Shown here piece by piece: positions 16,159-24,905 of a DNA stretch of 64,000 nt. The notes beneath the pieces are model-generated. The model was not told where the DNA came from. It searched no databases and worked only from the letters and a program-made list of their open reading frames with translations. Position 1 is the stretch's first letter; every line of letters starts with the position of its first letter. Position numbers and translations under genes: made by a program. The stretch is from the NCBI RefSeq assembly GCF_010550245.1, contig NZ_JAAGLU010000021.1:62001-126000 (forward strand), given 5' to 3'. The DNA is from Streptomyces sp. SID12501. GTDB taxonomy: Bacteria > Actinomycetota > Actinomycetes > Streptomycetales > Streptomycetaceae.

Positions 16159-16194
16159 AGCTGGGGCGCCCGGTAAGTACCGGGCGCCCCAGCT
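16159..16194 (+). terminator. serC terminator
   Basis: AGCTGGGGCGCCCGGT (16159-16174), loop AAGT, then the perfect reverse complement (16179-16194), followed by CGTTCT. The 16-bp stem with a tetraloop lies 51 bp after serC. Confidence 0.9.
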
Positions 16195-16314
16195 CGTTCT
16201 CGGAGCAACCGCGATGCCGACCCGTCTCGCTGGTTAGCCTGTCCTGCAGCACGGACACGGAGTGGGGGGCCACGTGGGAGCCACAGGCACACCACCGAAA
16301 CGGAGGCGAGAGAC

Positions 16315-16836
16315 GTGGACGGCACATCGAAAGCGGGCGCACCCGGCGCAACCCGGCAGAGCACGGCCGTAGGTGGCTTGAGACCCCGTACGTCCCTCCT
16401 GATACTTCTGGTGCTCGCGCTGCTACTGGGCGGGTGTTCGGCACTGGTGATGTATCCGGCAGCCCAGCACCTACGCTCCCTCCAGGACGGCGAGCGGGCT
16501 CATGCGACCCTGCACACGAGCGGCTCGTGCGTGATCGGTCAATGCCAGGTCAGGTTCGAGGCCGGTGGGCGGACCGTGGTCGCGGACCTGCCGGTGGGCA
16601 GCGGCGGCGGCAAGGACTCTGCCGGCACTCCACTGACCGTCCGATACCAGGCGGACGATCCACAGGTGGTCGCCCGCGAAGAGGACGTCGACGGCGGCGG
16701 AGCAGCTGTTGGGCTGGTGATGTCGGGCGCCGGCGCACTGCTCTTCCTGGTGATCGCGGTTGTGGTGGCGATCGGCATGGCCCGGCAGCGGCGCACGGAC
16801 TCCCCGCCTGGTCCGGGCGATGATGTGACCGGCTGA
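16315..16836 (+). CDS. Small membrane protein with extracytoplasmic domain (DUF3592-like)
   Basis: 173 residues from GTG 16315 with GGAGG upstream. The first membrane helix is at about residues 27-48 (LLILLVLALLLGGCSALVMYPA), a soluble stretch with two Cys (SCVIGQC) follows, and a second helix is at about 132-155. The helix-domain-helix shape with HATLHTSGSC and LTVRYQADDPQVV resembles DUF3592. LGGCS resembles a lipobox but is not followed by a normal lipoprotein layout. Function unknown. Confidence 0.7.
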   Translation: MDGTSKAGAPGATRQSTAVGGLRPRTSLLILLVLALLLGGCSALVMYPAAQHLRSLQDGERAHATLHTSGSCVIGQCQVRFEAGGRTVVADLPVGSGGGKDSAGTPLTVRYQADDPQVVAREEDVDGGGAAVGLVMSGAGALLFLVIAVVVAIGMARQRRTDSPPGPGDDVTG

Positions 16837-16850
16837 CGAAGTGTCCCGCG

Positions 16851-16878
16851 GGGGCGCCCGGACAACACCAGGCGCCCC
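16851..16878. terminator. Bidirectional hairpin between convergent genes
   Basis: GGGGCGCC (16851-16858) pairs with GGCGCCCC (16871-16878), between the membrane-protein stop and the cellulase stop. Confidence 0.65.
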
Positions 16879-16914
16879 GTCCTCATATCCACATATCCAC
16901 GTACCCTCAGCGCC

Positions 16915-18477
16915 TCACGTCGCCGTACAGCTCACCACCGGCACACCCCCACCCCCCGGCGCTCCCCCGAACCCGAAGCTCGCCGAACTGCCCACGGCCA
17001 CGCTCCCGTTGTGAGACGCGTTCACCGCCGTGACCGTCGCTCCGCTCTGTGTGTACGAGGCGTTCCACATGCTGGTGACCGCCTGTGAACCGCTCCAAGT
17101 CCACGTGACCTTCCAGGACTTGAGCGCCACCGTCCCCGAATTGGTGACCTTCACCTCGGCGTTGAACCCGCCGCCCCAGTCGCTGCTGACGGTGTAGGTG
17201 GCGGCGCAGGTCGCCGTACTGCCACCACCGCCACCCCCTCCCCCGCCGGTTCCACTACCCGGGAATCCAGGCGCCTTGATACTCGCCAGGTACCCGTCCT
17301 TCACCGTGTCGACCGTCTGCCAGTCGTCCTTCAGAATCCCGCCCGTGTCACCGGAGTTGGGGTTCCAGGACCAGAAGGTCCAGTGGAAGGAGTCCGAGCC
17401 GTAGGTCGCGGTCGGCCGCAGATAGTCGACCAACGCGGCCAGCCAACGCTGGTCCACGGTCGCCTGGAGTGTCGTACCGAACTCCCCCACCCACACCGGC
17501 GCGATGTTCTGCTTGAAGATGTAGCCCCAGTACTTGTCCCAGATCCCAGGCATGTTGGCGGGGAACGAGGGATCACTGAACCAGCTCTGCTGGGCCACGC
17601 TCGTCGCGTAGTCGTGGGCCGAGTACACCACCCGGTTCGCCACATCCAGCTGCACCGGATACTGCGCGACCCCCATCAGGTTGCCGCCCCACCAGCCGGA
17701 GACCCCGTTGAACGTCTGCACACCCTCCACGAACACGAGCAGCTGCGGATTGACCGACAGCACCGCGTTGCCCGCCCGCTGCGCCGCCAGCCGCCAGTCC
17801 TTCGTCGTGTCACCGCAGCCCCAACAGGCCGGATCGTGCGGCTCGTTGTGCAGGTCGATGCCGATGACCGCGTCCTGGCCGGAGTAACGCGTCGCCAGCG
17901 CCTTCAGGTTGGCGATCCATGTCGACTCGGGCACCGCCGAGGTGTACCAGAGCGCCGACTGCCCGCCCGCGTCCGGGCGGTGCCGGTCCAGGATGACCTT
18001 GAGTCCGTCCTGGCCGGCGTACGCGACCAGCTTGTCCATGATCTGGAGGGAGTTCAGACCCTGCAGGTCGGCGTTCTTGCCGCTGCTGAAGTCGATGCTG
18101 TTGGGGACGGTCGAGGACTTGAAGATGTCGTCGCTGTACGGCAGCCGGATGGTGTTGTAGCCGAGCGTCTTCATCTGGTCGATCATGCTCTTGTAGTCGC
18201 GGGACCAGAGGCCGTGCACCACGTAGTTGCCGGTCTCGAAGCCGAACCAGTTGATGCCGGCGATCCGGACCGGCTGCCCGGCCGCGTCCAGGATCTGACG
18301 CCCGCTGGTGTGCCAGTAGCCGGCGCCGGCGGCTGCCGCGCTGACGTCAGCCGTATCGGCGTCCGCCGCGTGGGCGGCCTGCACACCGGCTCCCAGCGGT
18401 AGCAGGAGTACGGCGGCCACAGAACACAGCGCTCTTCGCCAGCCGCGGAGGTCGGGGAGGTCGGGGAAGCGGAACAT
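16915..18477 (-). CDS. Secreted GH5 cellulase with C-terminal CBM2
   Basis: 520 residues from ATG 18477 behind GAGAGGA. A signal peptide (WRRALCSVAAVLLLPLGAGVQAAHA) leads to a GH5 TIM barrel at about 45-395, with acid/base Glu 212 in DLHNEPHD and nucleophile Glu 332 in VGEFGT. A Gly-rich linker (GTGGGGGGGGGS) and a family 2 cellulose-binding module (CAATYTVSSDWGGGFNAEV to SCTAT) complete it. This is an endo-beta-1,4-glucanase secreted to attack cellulose. A perfect CebR-type palindrome 40 bp upstream predicts derepression by cello-oligosaccharides. Confidence 0.95.
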   Translation of the reverse strand: MFRFPDLPDLRGWRRALCSVAAVLLLPLGAGVQAAHAADADTADVSAAAAGAGYWHTSGRQILDAAGQPVRIAGINWFGFETGNYVVHGLWSRDYKSMIDQMKTLGYNTIRLPYSDDIFKSSTVPNSIDFSSGKNADLQGLNSLQIMDKLVAYAGQDGLKVILDRHRPDAGGQSALWYTSAVPESTWIANLKALATRYSGQDAVIGIDLHNEPHDPACWGCGDTTKDWRLAAQRAGNAVLSVNPQLLVFVEGVQTFNGVSGWWGGNLMGVAQYPVQLDVANRVVYSAHDYATSVAQQSWFSDPSFPANMPGIWDKYWGYIFKQNIAPVWVGEFGTTLQATVDQRWLAALVDYLRPTATYGSDSFHWTFWSWNPNSGDTGGILKDDWQTVDTVKDGYLASIKAPGFPGSGTGGGGGGGGGSTATCAATYTVSSDWGGGFNAEVKVTNSGTVALKSWKVTWTWSGSQAVTSMWNASYTQSGATVTAVNASHNGSVAVGSSASFGFGGAPGGGGVPVVSCTAT

Positions 18478-18516
18478 GTCGCTCGTTCCTCTCGGGAGGC
18501 GCGGCCCCGGAATCGA

Positions 18517-18530
18517 TGGGAGCGCTCCCA
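18517..18530. promoter_or_regulatory. CebR-type operator
   Basis: TGGGAGCGCTCCCA, a perfect 14-bp palindrome, is the consensus operator of the cellulose-utilisation repressor CebR. It lies 40 bp upstream of the cellulase start. Confidence 0.92.
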
Positions 18531-18706
18531 CACACCGCGCACCTCCCAGGAAACTGACACAACATGCGCACGTCAATACTCGCGGCACTCCGGAATGCGC
18601 AAGCCCTTCAGCAACCGTCCGGCGCGCGCGGCAGCTCAGCGGCTGAGCAACTCGGCGGCCGGCGGCTCAGCTCGCGGGAACGGCCGCCGGGACGACCGCG
18701 GGACGA

Positions 18707-19693
18707 TCACGACGACGGCCGGCGCCGAAGCCGCTTCAGCCCGAGATAGGCGACGAAGAGCACCCCGACAGCGATGGCCCCGGTCTTCACGTTCCCCTCC
18801 GAGCCCCCGCCGCCCTCGCCTCCCGAGGCCGAACTCCCGTTGCCGGAAGCCGAGTCGGAGTCACCGGACTTGCCGTACGAAGGAGCGTCCTCGGCCTCGA
18901 CCCCGCTCTCGGCGCCCTCGCTCCCGTACATGATCCTGGACCCGTCACGGCTGTACGTGACCGACTCCCCCTGCTGCTGCAACGGCACGTCGAGCTGCCC
19001 CTGCCGCTTCAACTTGCCGCCGTTCCAGGCGTAGGAGACACCCCCGAAGTACCCCCGTACGGCCAACTGCTGCCCGTCGGGCGAGAAGGCGGCGTCGGTG
19101 GCCCACATGTCGACGGCGGCGACGGGCCGGAAGACGTTGGCGCCGGAGGAGGAGAGCTTGGCCGGGCCGGCGTACAGATGACCGCCGTCCTCCTGCTTGT
19201 CGATGATGTAGACGCGCCCGGTCTTCGGATGCACGACGAGGGACTCGGCGTCGCGCGAACCGTCCGAGTACTTCACGACGTACTGCGTGGCACGGATCGT
19301 CCGGTTCCCCAGCACCTTGGGCTCGGTGAGCCGATAGACCCACACATAATCCCAGGTCACACCATCGTTGTCGCCGATGTCGCCGACGTAGATCTGGTTG
19401 TCCGGCCCGATGGAGATGGCCTCGATGTCACGGGGCGTGCCCACGCCGGTCATGGTGACGGTGGCGACGGTCCGCCCGGTCGCGCTGTCGATCGCGTACA
19501 GGAAGGCGCCGTCGTCACTGTCGTTGTGGGTCCAGTAGATGCCCGGGTGCTGACGGGACGCGGCGAGACCGCTGGACTCGGTGATCCGCGGGTCCTTGAT
19601 GGTGAAGTCCTGGTCACCATCGGCAGCGGAGGCGGGCGCGGCGAGCGCCCCGACGAGTAGGCCCCCGGCGAGGAGGGCGAGCGATCGGCGCAT
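18707..19693 (-). CDS. Secreted, C-terminally anchored beta-propeller-like protein
   Basis: 328 residues from ATG 19693 (GAGGG upstream). A signal peptide (MRRSLALLAGGLLVGALAAPASA) is followed by about 230 residues of propeller-like repeats (SSGLAASRQHPGIYWTHNDSDDGAFLYAID, DIEAISIGPDNQIYVGDIGDN, DAESLVVHPKTGRVYIIDK). A Ser/Gly/Glu-rich linker, one helix (GAIAVGVLFVAYLGL) and an Arg-rich end suggest surface anchoring. The ligand or reaction is unknown. Confidence 0.8.
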   Translation of the reverse strand: MRRSLALLAGGLLVGALAAPASAADGDQDFTIKDPRITESSGLAASRQHPGIYWTHNDSDDGAFLYAIDSATGRTVATVTMTGVGTPRDIEAISIGPDNQIYVGDIGDNDGVTWDYVWVYRLTEPKVLGNRTIRATQYVVKYSDGSRDAESLVVHPKTGRVYIIDKQEDGGHLYAGPAKLSSSGANVFRPVAAVDMWATDAAFSPDGQQLAVRGYFGGVSYAWNGGKLKRQGQLDVPLQQQGESVTYSRDGSRIMYGSEGAESGVEAEDAPSYGKSGDSDSASGNGSSASGGEGGGGSEGNVKTGAIAVGVLFVAYLGLKRLRRRPSS

Positions 19694-19749
19694 GCCCTCA
19701 AGCGTGCCATCCCGGCGCTCGTTACGAGGCCCATGACCCTGAGCGCCCG

Positions 19750-19811
19750 CCGGATCAGTCGCCGGATCAGTACAGGACCGGCGCGGGACCAGTGCGGGAC
19801 CAGTGCCGGAT
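19750..19811. repeat. 11/12-bp direct repeats in a divergent intergenic region
   Basis: Two CGCCGGATCAGT units are followed by two CGGGACCAGTG units and partial copies, between the propeller gene and the SGNH hydrolase. No gene is visible here. Confidence 0.65.
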
Positions 19812-19937
19812 CGTCCGCTCGCTGACGCACAACTGCCCGCAAGCTGACCTACACCTGACATTCACCTGACACCGGGTGGCCTGACTCACACAGCGCACGC
19901 GTCCCATGCCCCTCCCCTCATCCCTCATCATGAGCGG

Positions 19938-20621
19938 ATGCTCAGGTTGATGCCCGTAGGCGACTCCATGACCATCGGCAGCGCCGGTGAACACACCTGG
20001 CGCTACCGGCTGTGGCAGCACCTGCGGGAGACGTACGGCGGCCCGTTCCGGATCGTCGGCCCGCGCGAGGCCCTGTACGACAAGGCGACGGACACCGCCG
20101 ACTCGTACGAGTACGCCGACCCGGACTTCCCCCGCGCCCACCTGGCCGGCTGGGGCGAGGGCTGGCACCACATCACCCCGCTGATCGCGGACGCGGTACG
20201 CGCCCACAAGCCGGACGTGCTCCTGGTCTCCCTGGGCCTGATCGACCTCGGCTTCTACACGGACGCGGAACAGACGGCGGACAACGCCCGCCTCTTCGTG
20301 GCCGAGGCACGACGCTCCAACCCGCGCATCGCCATCGCCCTGCTCCCGGTGATCCCGAACGTCCGCGCGGAGACGGACCCGCCCTTCGCCGCCCAGGTCA
20401 CCCGCTTCAACGAACTCCTGGCGAAGACGGCGGCCGACCTGGACGAGCCCCGCTCTCCCCTGCTCCTGACGTCGACCCCGCCGTCGTACGACATCCACCA
20501 CGACACGTACGACGGCACGCATCCCAACGCGAACGGCGAGCACAAGATCGCGGGCGCGTTCGCGGACTCGCTGCACGAGGCCTGGGATCTGGGGAAGCGG
20601 TACGGGGTCGAAACCCACTGA
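19938..20621 (+). CDS. SGNH/GDSL-family hydrolase
   Basis: 227 residues from ATG 19938. Block I is MPVGDSMTIGS with the catalytic Ser, and block V is DGTHPNANGEHKIA with the Asp-x-x-His pair. RIAIALLPVIPNV fits the central strands. Members are cytosolic or secreted esterases or lipases; no signal peptide is seen. The substrate is unknown. Confidence 0.85.
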   Translation: MLRLMPVGDSMTIGSAGEHTWRYRLWQHLRETYGGPFRIVGPREALYDKATDTADSYEYADPDFPRAHLAGWGEGWHHITPLIADAVRAHKPDVLLVSLGLIDLGFYTDAEQTADNARLFVAEARRSNPRIAIALLPVIPNVRAETDPPFAAQVTRFNELLAKTAADLDEPRSPLLLTSTPPSYDIHHDTYDGTHPNANGEHKIAGAFADSLHEAWDLGKRYGVETH

Positions 20622-20851
20622 CCGAATCAGGCGGTACTTCAGGTGGGTGGCAAGGGGAGTGTCGACCACCCTGACCTGTGCAAGGGTCCGTCGCCCGGTC
20701 GAGGGCGCCGTGGATACCGTCGGTGACGAAGGCGAAGTCCCGCCGAGACCCACATCACATTCGCCCATCCATGTCACATCCCACCGCTCCACCCCGTCGT
20801 GCATGTGTAACGCCCCACAAGGCAGCAGCACCAAAGACGGAGGAGCCCATC

Positions 20852-21331
20852 ATGGAAGCCCGTTTGAACCTCTTCGCCAGCCCGATCGCCGCCAAGGCCA
20901 CGAAGCACCTCGTCGCGGCGGCCAAGGCGGCCACGGACTCGGGCCTGCCGCTCGCGACGCAGGAGCTGGTGCGGCTCCGCGCCAGCCAGATCAACGGCTG
21001 CGGCTTCTGCACCGACATGCACACCAAGGAGGCCGCCGCCGCGGGAGAGACCACTCAGCGCCTCCACCTGGTCGCGGCCTGGCGCGAGGCCACGGTATTC
21101 ACCGCCGCCGAGCGCGCCGCGCTGGAGCTGACCGAGCAGGGCACCCGCATCGCGGACGCGGCCGGCGGCGTCACCGACGAGGCCTGGGCGAACGCCGCCA
21201 AGTACTACGACGAGGAGCAGCTCACCGCCCTGGTCCTCACCATCACCCTCATCAACGCCTTCAACCGGATGAACGTCATGATCCAGCAGCCCGCCGGCGA
21301 CTACGAGCCCGGCATGTTCGCCCAGCTCTGA
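20852..21331 (+). CDS. AhpD-like carboxymuconolactone decarboxylase family protein
   Basis: 159 residues from ATG 20852. The active-site CxxC is in INGCGFCTDMHTKEA, the hallmark of the AhpD-like branch, with LVAAWREATVFTAAERAALELTE typical of small peroxidase-type members. Likely role: thiol-dependent reduction of peroxides or alkyl hydroperoxides in the cytosol. A hairpin follows. Confidence 0.9.
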   Translation: MEARLNLFASPIAAKATKHLVAAAKAATDSGLPLATQELVRLRASQINGCGFCTDMHTKEAAAAGETTQRLHLVAAWREATVFTAAERAALELTEQGTRIADAAGGVTDEAWANAAKYYDEEQLTALVLTITLINAFNRMNVMIQQPAGDYEPGMFAQL

Positions 21332-21347
21332 CGACGGCGACGTCTTC

Positions 21348-21380
21348 TGCCGGGCGACCGCGGTCGAGGGTCACCCGGCA
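21348..21380 (+). terminator. Hairpin after the AhpD-like gene
   Basis: TGCCGGGCGACC (21348-21359) pairs with GGTCACCCGGCA (21369-21380) with one mismatch and a 9-nt loop, 16 bp after the stop. Confidence 0.65.
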
Positions 21381-21449
21381 GGGGAAGGGGCGGCCCCGTC
21401 CCGACCCGCCCTTGCCTAGAGCGCACTCCACGACGTTGGCTGAACACTC

Positions 21450-22442
21450 ATGAAGTACACGCAGCTCGGACGCACAGGACTCAAGGTCAGCCGACTCGTC
21501 CTCGGGACCATGAACTTCGGCCCCCAGACCGACGAAGCCGACAGTCACGCGATCATGGACGCGGCCCTGGAAACGGGCATCAACTTCTTCGACACCGCCA
21601 ACGTCTACGGCTGGGCCGAGAACAAGGGCCGTACCGAATCGATCATCGGGAACTGGTTCGCCAAGGGCGGTGAGCGCCGCGACAAGGTGGTCCTCGCCAC
21701 CAAGATGTACGGCAACATGGCCCCGGAGGGCGACGCCTGGCCCAACCACGACAAGCTCTCCGCGCTCAACATCCGCCGCGCGGTGGACGCGTCGCTGAAG
21801 CGGCTCCAGACCGACTACATCGACGTCTGCCAGTTCCACCACATCGACCGCGCCACTCCCTTCGAGGAGATCTGGCAGGCGATCGACGTGCTCGTCCAGC
21901 AGGGGAAGATCCTCTACGCGGGTTCGAGCAACTTCCCGGGATACAAGATCGCCCAGGCCAACGAGATCGCCGCCCGGCGCGGCGGCACCATCGGGCTCGT
22001 CAGCGAGCAGTGCCTCTACAACCTCATCGAGCGGCGCGCCGAGATGGAGGTCATCCCGGCAGCGCAGGAGTACGGGCTCGGCGTCATCCCCTGGTCGCCG
22101 CTGCACGGCGGACTGCTCGGCGGCGTCATCAAGAAGGAGATCCAGGGCGGCCGGCGTGCGAGCGGCCGCGCGGCCGACACCCTCGCCGACCCCACCTCCC
22201 GCGCCCAGATCCAGGCGTACGAGGACCTGCTCGACAAGCACGGCATCGAGCCCGGCGAGGCGGCCCTCGCCTGGCTGCTCACCCGCCCCGGCGTGACCGG
22301 CCCGATCGTCGGCCCGCGCACCGCGGAGCAGTTGGAGTCGGCGATACGGGCGTCCGAGCTGGAGCTGAGCGACGAGCTGCTGACCTCGCTCGACGAGATC
22401 TTCCCGGGCCCGGGCCCCTCACCGGAGGCCTTCGCCTGGTGA
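21450..22442 (+). CDS. Aldo/keto reductase
   Basis: 330 residues. The catalytic tetrad is visible: Asp and Tyr in FFDTANVYGW, Lys in VLATKMYG, and His in CQFHHIDR. GVTGPIVGPRTAEQLESAIRA is the NADPH-binding end. It resembles the oxidoreductase subfamily typified by general stress/aldehyde reductases. It starts at ATG 21450. A role in carbonyl detoxification is inferred from family only. Confidence 0.93.
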   Translation: MKYTQLGRTGLKVSRLVLGTMNFGPQTDEADSHAIMDAALETGINFFDTANVYGWAENKGRTESIIGNWFAKGGERRDKVVLATKMYGNMAPEGDAWPNHDKLSALNIRRAVDASLKRLQTDYIDVCQFHHIDRATPFEEIWQAIDVLVQQGKILYAGSSNFPGYKIAQANEIAARRGGTIGLVSEQCLYNLIERRAEMEVIPAAQEYGLGVIPWSPLHGGLLGGVIKKEIQGGRRASGRAADTLADPTSRAQIQAYEDLLDKHGIEPGEAALAWLLTRPGVTGPIVGPRTAEQLESAIRASELELSDELLTSLDEIFPGPGPSPEAFAW

Positions 22443-22519
22443 GCGGTCAGTAACCATGACAGGTGGGCGACGGTCGGAAGGCGACCTGCGCGAGGTCCCT
22501 GCCTACGGCACTTCCCGCG

Positions 22520-22609
22520 TCACTTCCCGACCGCCGCCGCCACCCCCACCACAACGAACATCAGCACGAGCGCACCGGCCATCACCCGGTTCCGGATTTT
22601 CGGATTCAC
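22520..22609 (-). CDS. 29-residue single-helix membrane peptide
   Basis: A GTG-started frame reads VNPKIRNRVMAGALVLMF followed by VVVGVAAAVGK and stop. It has a basic cytosolic end, one hydrophobic helix and a terminal Lys. I recognise this as a tiny conserved Streptomyces protein that gene finders often miss. It fills the gap between the aldo/keto reductase and the RNA ligase-like gene. No strong ribosome binding site is visible. Confidence 0.65.
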   Translation of the reverse strand: MNPKIRNRVMAGALVLMFVVVGVAAAVGK

Positions 22610-22619
22610 GCCGCCGAGC

Positions 22620-23201
22620 CTAACCGGCCGCGCCGAGGGACCAACGGCCGACCACCTCGTACCGGGGCTGTTCCCCCGGCACCCCCGACTTCGGCAGGTT
22701 GCTGCGTACGAGCGCCAGGTCGTCCACCGTCCAGGTGCGGCTCGTGAACGCGTCCAGGGCCTCGACGTACGGCCGCACCTCGAAGGCCTCGCGGCTGCGC
22801 GCCACGGTGAGGTGCGGCTTGTAGTGCCGATGGTCCCCCATGTCGACGCCCGCCTTCCGCCCCGCCGCCTCCGCGCGGTCGGCCAGCAGACCCAGCACGC
22901 TCACCTCACCGGCGGCGCCCGCCCACAGCGCCCGCCCGTGCCCGAACTGCCCGCCGCCGCACACCGCCAGCGCGAACGCGTCCGTACGGTGGGCGGCCCG
23001 CGCCAGCCGCTCCGACAGTTCCGGTACGACGTCCTCGTCGACCTCGCCGTAGAAGGCGAGGGTGAAGTGCCAGCCGGGTACGCCGGTCCAGCGCAGCCCG
23101 TCCGCACCCGGCAGGCCCCTCAACCCGGCCACCGCGACGGCGAGTTGCTCGGATACGTCCTCGGGCGGAAGCACGGCGGCGAACAACCTGACGGTGTTCA
23201 T
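22620..23201 (-). CDS. thpR: 2'-5' RNA ligase / RNA 2',3'-cyclic phosphodiesterase family protein
   Basis: 193 residues. The two HxT motifs of the 2H phosphoesterase fold are present: WHFTLAF and PHLTVAR, with KPHL preceding the second. The start FVNTVRLFAAVLPP-like reading (MNTVRLFAAVLPPEDV) is typical. ATG 23201 sits behind GAGGG; ATG 23237 would add a repeated SSTSSTSST leader encoded by a 9-bp repeat. Likely role: opening 2',3'-cyclic phosphates or ligating RNA ends. Confidence 0.9.
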   Translation of the reverse strand: MNTVRLFAAVLPPEDVSEQLAVAVAGLRGLPGADGLRWTGVPGWHFTLAFYGEVDEDVVPELSERLARAAHRTDAFALAVCGGGQFGHGRALWAGAAGEVSVLGLLADRAEAAGRKAGVDMGDHRHYKPHLTVARSREAFEVRPYVEALDAFTSRTWTVDDLALVRSNLPKSGVPGEQPRYEVVGRWSLGAAG

Positions 23202-23251
23202 GGCCCTCGTGGAACTGGTGGAACTGGTGGAACTCATGGCGCTCACCGTAC

Positions 23252-24877
23252 TCACGCCACGGAAGCCGCCGGCTCCCGATGCTCCTCCTGCCGCTTGACG
23301 AGGCTGACGCGCGGATGTCCGGAGTTCCAGACTGCGGAGACCTTCAGACCGCCCACCCGGGCCAGGACCAGGCCGACCGTCAGGGCCGCGGCCGTCGCGA
23401 CGATGCCGCCGAAGGCGAGGCCGACCCGGGGGCCGTACGCGTCCGTGATCCAGCCGACTATCGGTGCGCCCACCGGCGTACCGCCCATGAAGACCATCAT
23501 GAACAGGGCCAGGACCCGACCGCGCATGGCCGGGTCGGTGGACATCTGGATCGAGGTGTTCGCCGTGACGTTGACCGTGAGGCCGGCGATCCCGATCGGC
23601 ACCATCAGCAGCGCGAACAGCCACAGGGACGGGGCGATCGCGGCCACGATCTCCAGCGCTCCGAAGGCCACGGCCGCAGCGACGAGGACGCGCAGCTTCG
23701 CCGTGCCGCGCCGGGCGGCGAGCAGGGCGCCGGTCAGGGAGCCGACCGCCATCAGGGTGTTGAAGAGGCTGTACGCGCCGGCGCCCGCGTGGAACACGTC
23801 GTCCGCGTAGGCGGAGAGGACGACCGGGAAGTTGAAGCCGAAGGTGCCGATGAACCCGATGAGGACGATCGGCCAGATCAGCTCGGGCCGCCCGGCGACA
23901 TAGTGCAGGCCCTCGCGCAACTGCCCCTTGGCACGCGGTGCGCGTTCCACGGCGCGCAGCTCGCGGCCACGCATGAGGAGCAGCGCGGCCATGGGGGCGA
24001 CGAAGGAGAGTCCGTTGAAGAGGAAGGCCCAGCCCGTGCCGACGCCGGTGATCATCACACCGGCGACGGCGGGTCCGACGAGGCGTGCGGACTGGAAGTT
24101 CGCCGAGTTGAGGCTGACGGCGTTCTGGAGCTGTCCGGGCTCGACCAGCTCGGACACGAAGGACTGCCGGGCCGGGTTGTCGACGACCGTGGCGAGACCG
24201 ACGGCGAAGGCGGCGAGGTAGACGTGCCAGACCTCGACACCACCCGTGAGCGTCAGGACGGCGAGCACGAGGCCGGTGACGGCCATCATCGCCTGCGTGA
24301 CGAGCAGCGTGGGGCGCTTGGGCAGCCGGTCGACGAGGACACCGCCGTACAGGCCGAAGAGCAGCATCGGCAGGAACTGCAGCGCGGTCGTGATGCCGAC
24401 GGCGGTCGAGGAGCCGGTGAGGCTGAGGACCAGCCAGTCCTGGGCGATGCGCTGCATCCAGGTGCCGATGTTGGAGACGACCTGGCCGAGGAAGAAGAGG
24501 CGGTAGTTCCGGACCTTCAGGGAACTGAACATGGCGGTACGGGAGCCGGCGCGGGGGGACTCCGCCTCGGCGGAAGGATCGGGGAGCCCTGCAGGCGGCT
24601 CCGGGGCATCGCCGGCGGGCTCGGGGCGGCCGACGGGCGCGGAGGAGGTCACGGGCACGGCGGAGGGTATGGGCGCCGCCGAAGTGCCAGGCACGACAGG
24701 GGTCACGGGCGCCGCCGGAGCCACGGGCACGGCGGGAGTGACAGACACCGCCGGGATGACAGGCGCCGGCGGAATGACAAGCACCGCCGGAGTGACGGGC
24801 GCGGCGGGGTGGGGAGCGGGCTGGGGGTCGTGGGTGGCTGGTGCGGGTGCGGAGTCTGCTCCGGTTCCCGGACTCAA
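23252..24877 (-). CDS. MFS exporter (DHA3/Bcr type) with a long repetitive N-terminal extension
   Basis: 541 residues. The MFS core begins near residue 113 (MFSSLKVRNYRLFFLGQVVSNIGTWMQ) and has 12 predicted helices; LFGLYGGVLVDRLPKR is the loop 2-3 motif, and TVVDNPARQSFVSELV is typical of the enterobactin/macrolide exporter-like group. The preceding ~112 residues are Ala/Pro/Val-rich and encoded by an 18-bp tandem repeat. I chose TTG 24877 because GGAGG stands 8 nt before it; an internal start at MFSSLK cannot be excluded. It follows a MarR gene by 28 bp, so it is probably MarR-controlled efflux. Confidence 0.9.
   Translation of the reverse strand: MSPGTGADSAPAPATHDPQPAPHPAAPVTPAVLVIPPAPVIPAVSVTPAVPVAPAAPVTPVVPGTSAAPIPSAVPVTSSAPVGRPEPAGDAPEPPAGLPDPSAEAESPRAGSRTAMFSSLKVRNYRLFFLGQVVSNIGTWMQRIAQDWLVLSLTGSSTAVGITTALQFLPMLLFGLYGGVLVDRLPKRPTLLVTQAMMAVTGLVLAVLTLTGGVEVWHVYLAAFAVGLATVVDNPARQSFVSELVEPGQLQNAVSLNSANFQSARLVGPAVAGVMITGVGTGWAFLFNGLSFVAPMAALLLMRGRELRAVERAPRAKGQLREGLHYVAGRPELIWPIVLIGFIGTFGFNFPVVLSAYADDVFHAGAGAYSLFNTLMAVGSLTGALLAARRGTAKLRVLVAAAVAFGALEIVAAIAPSLWLFALLMVPIGIAGLTVNVTANTSIQMSTDPAMRGRVLALFMMVFMGGTPVGAPIVGWITDAYGPRVGLAFGGIVATAAALTVGLVLARVGGLKVSAVWNSGHPRVSLVKRQEEHREPAASVA
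24648..24809. repeat. Nine 18-bp tandem repeats inside the MFS gene
   Basis: Degenerate units such as GTGACGGGCGCGGCGGGG and ATGACAGGCGCCGGCGGA repeat nine times with an exact 18-bp step, in frame, encoding hexapeptides like PAVSVT and PAAPVT. Confidence 0.85.
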
Positions 24878-24905
24878 AGGTGATCGCCTCCTTGCAGGGT
24901 CCTGC

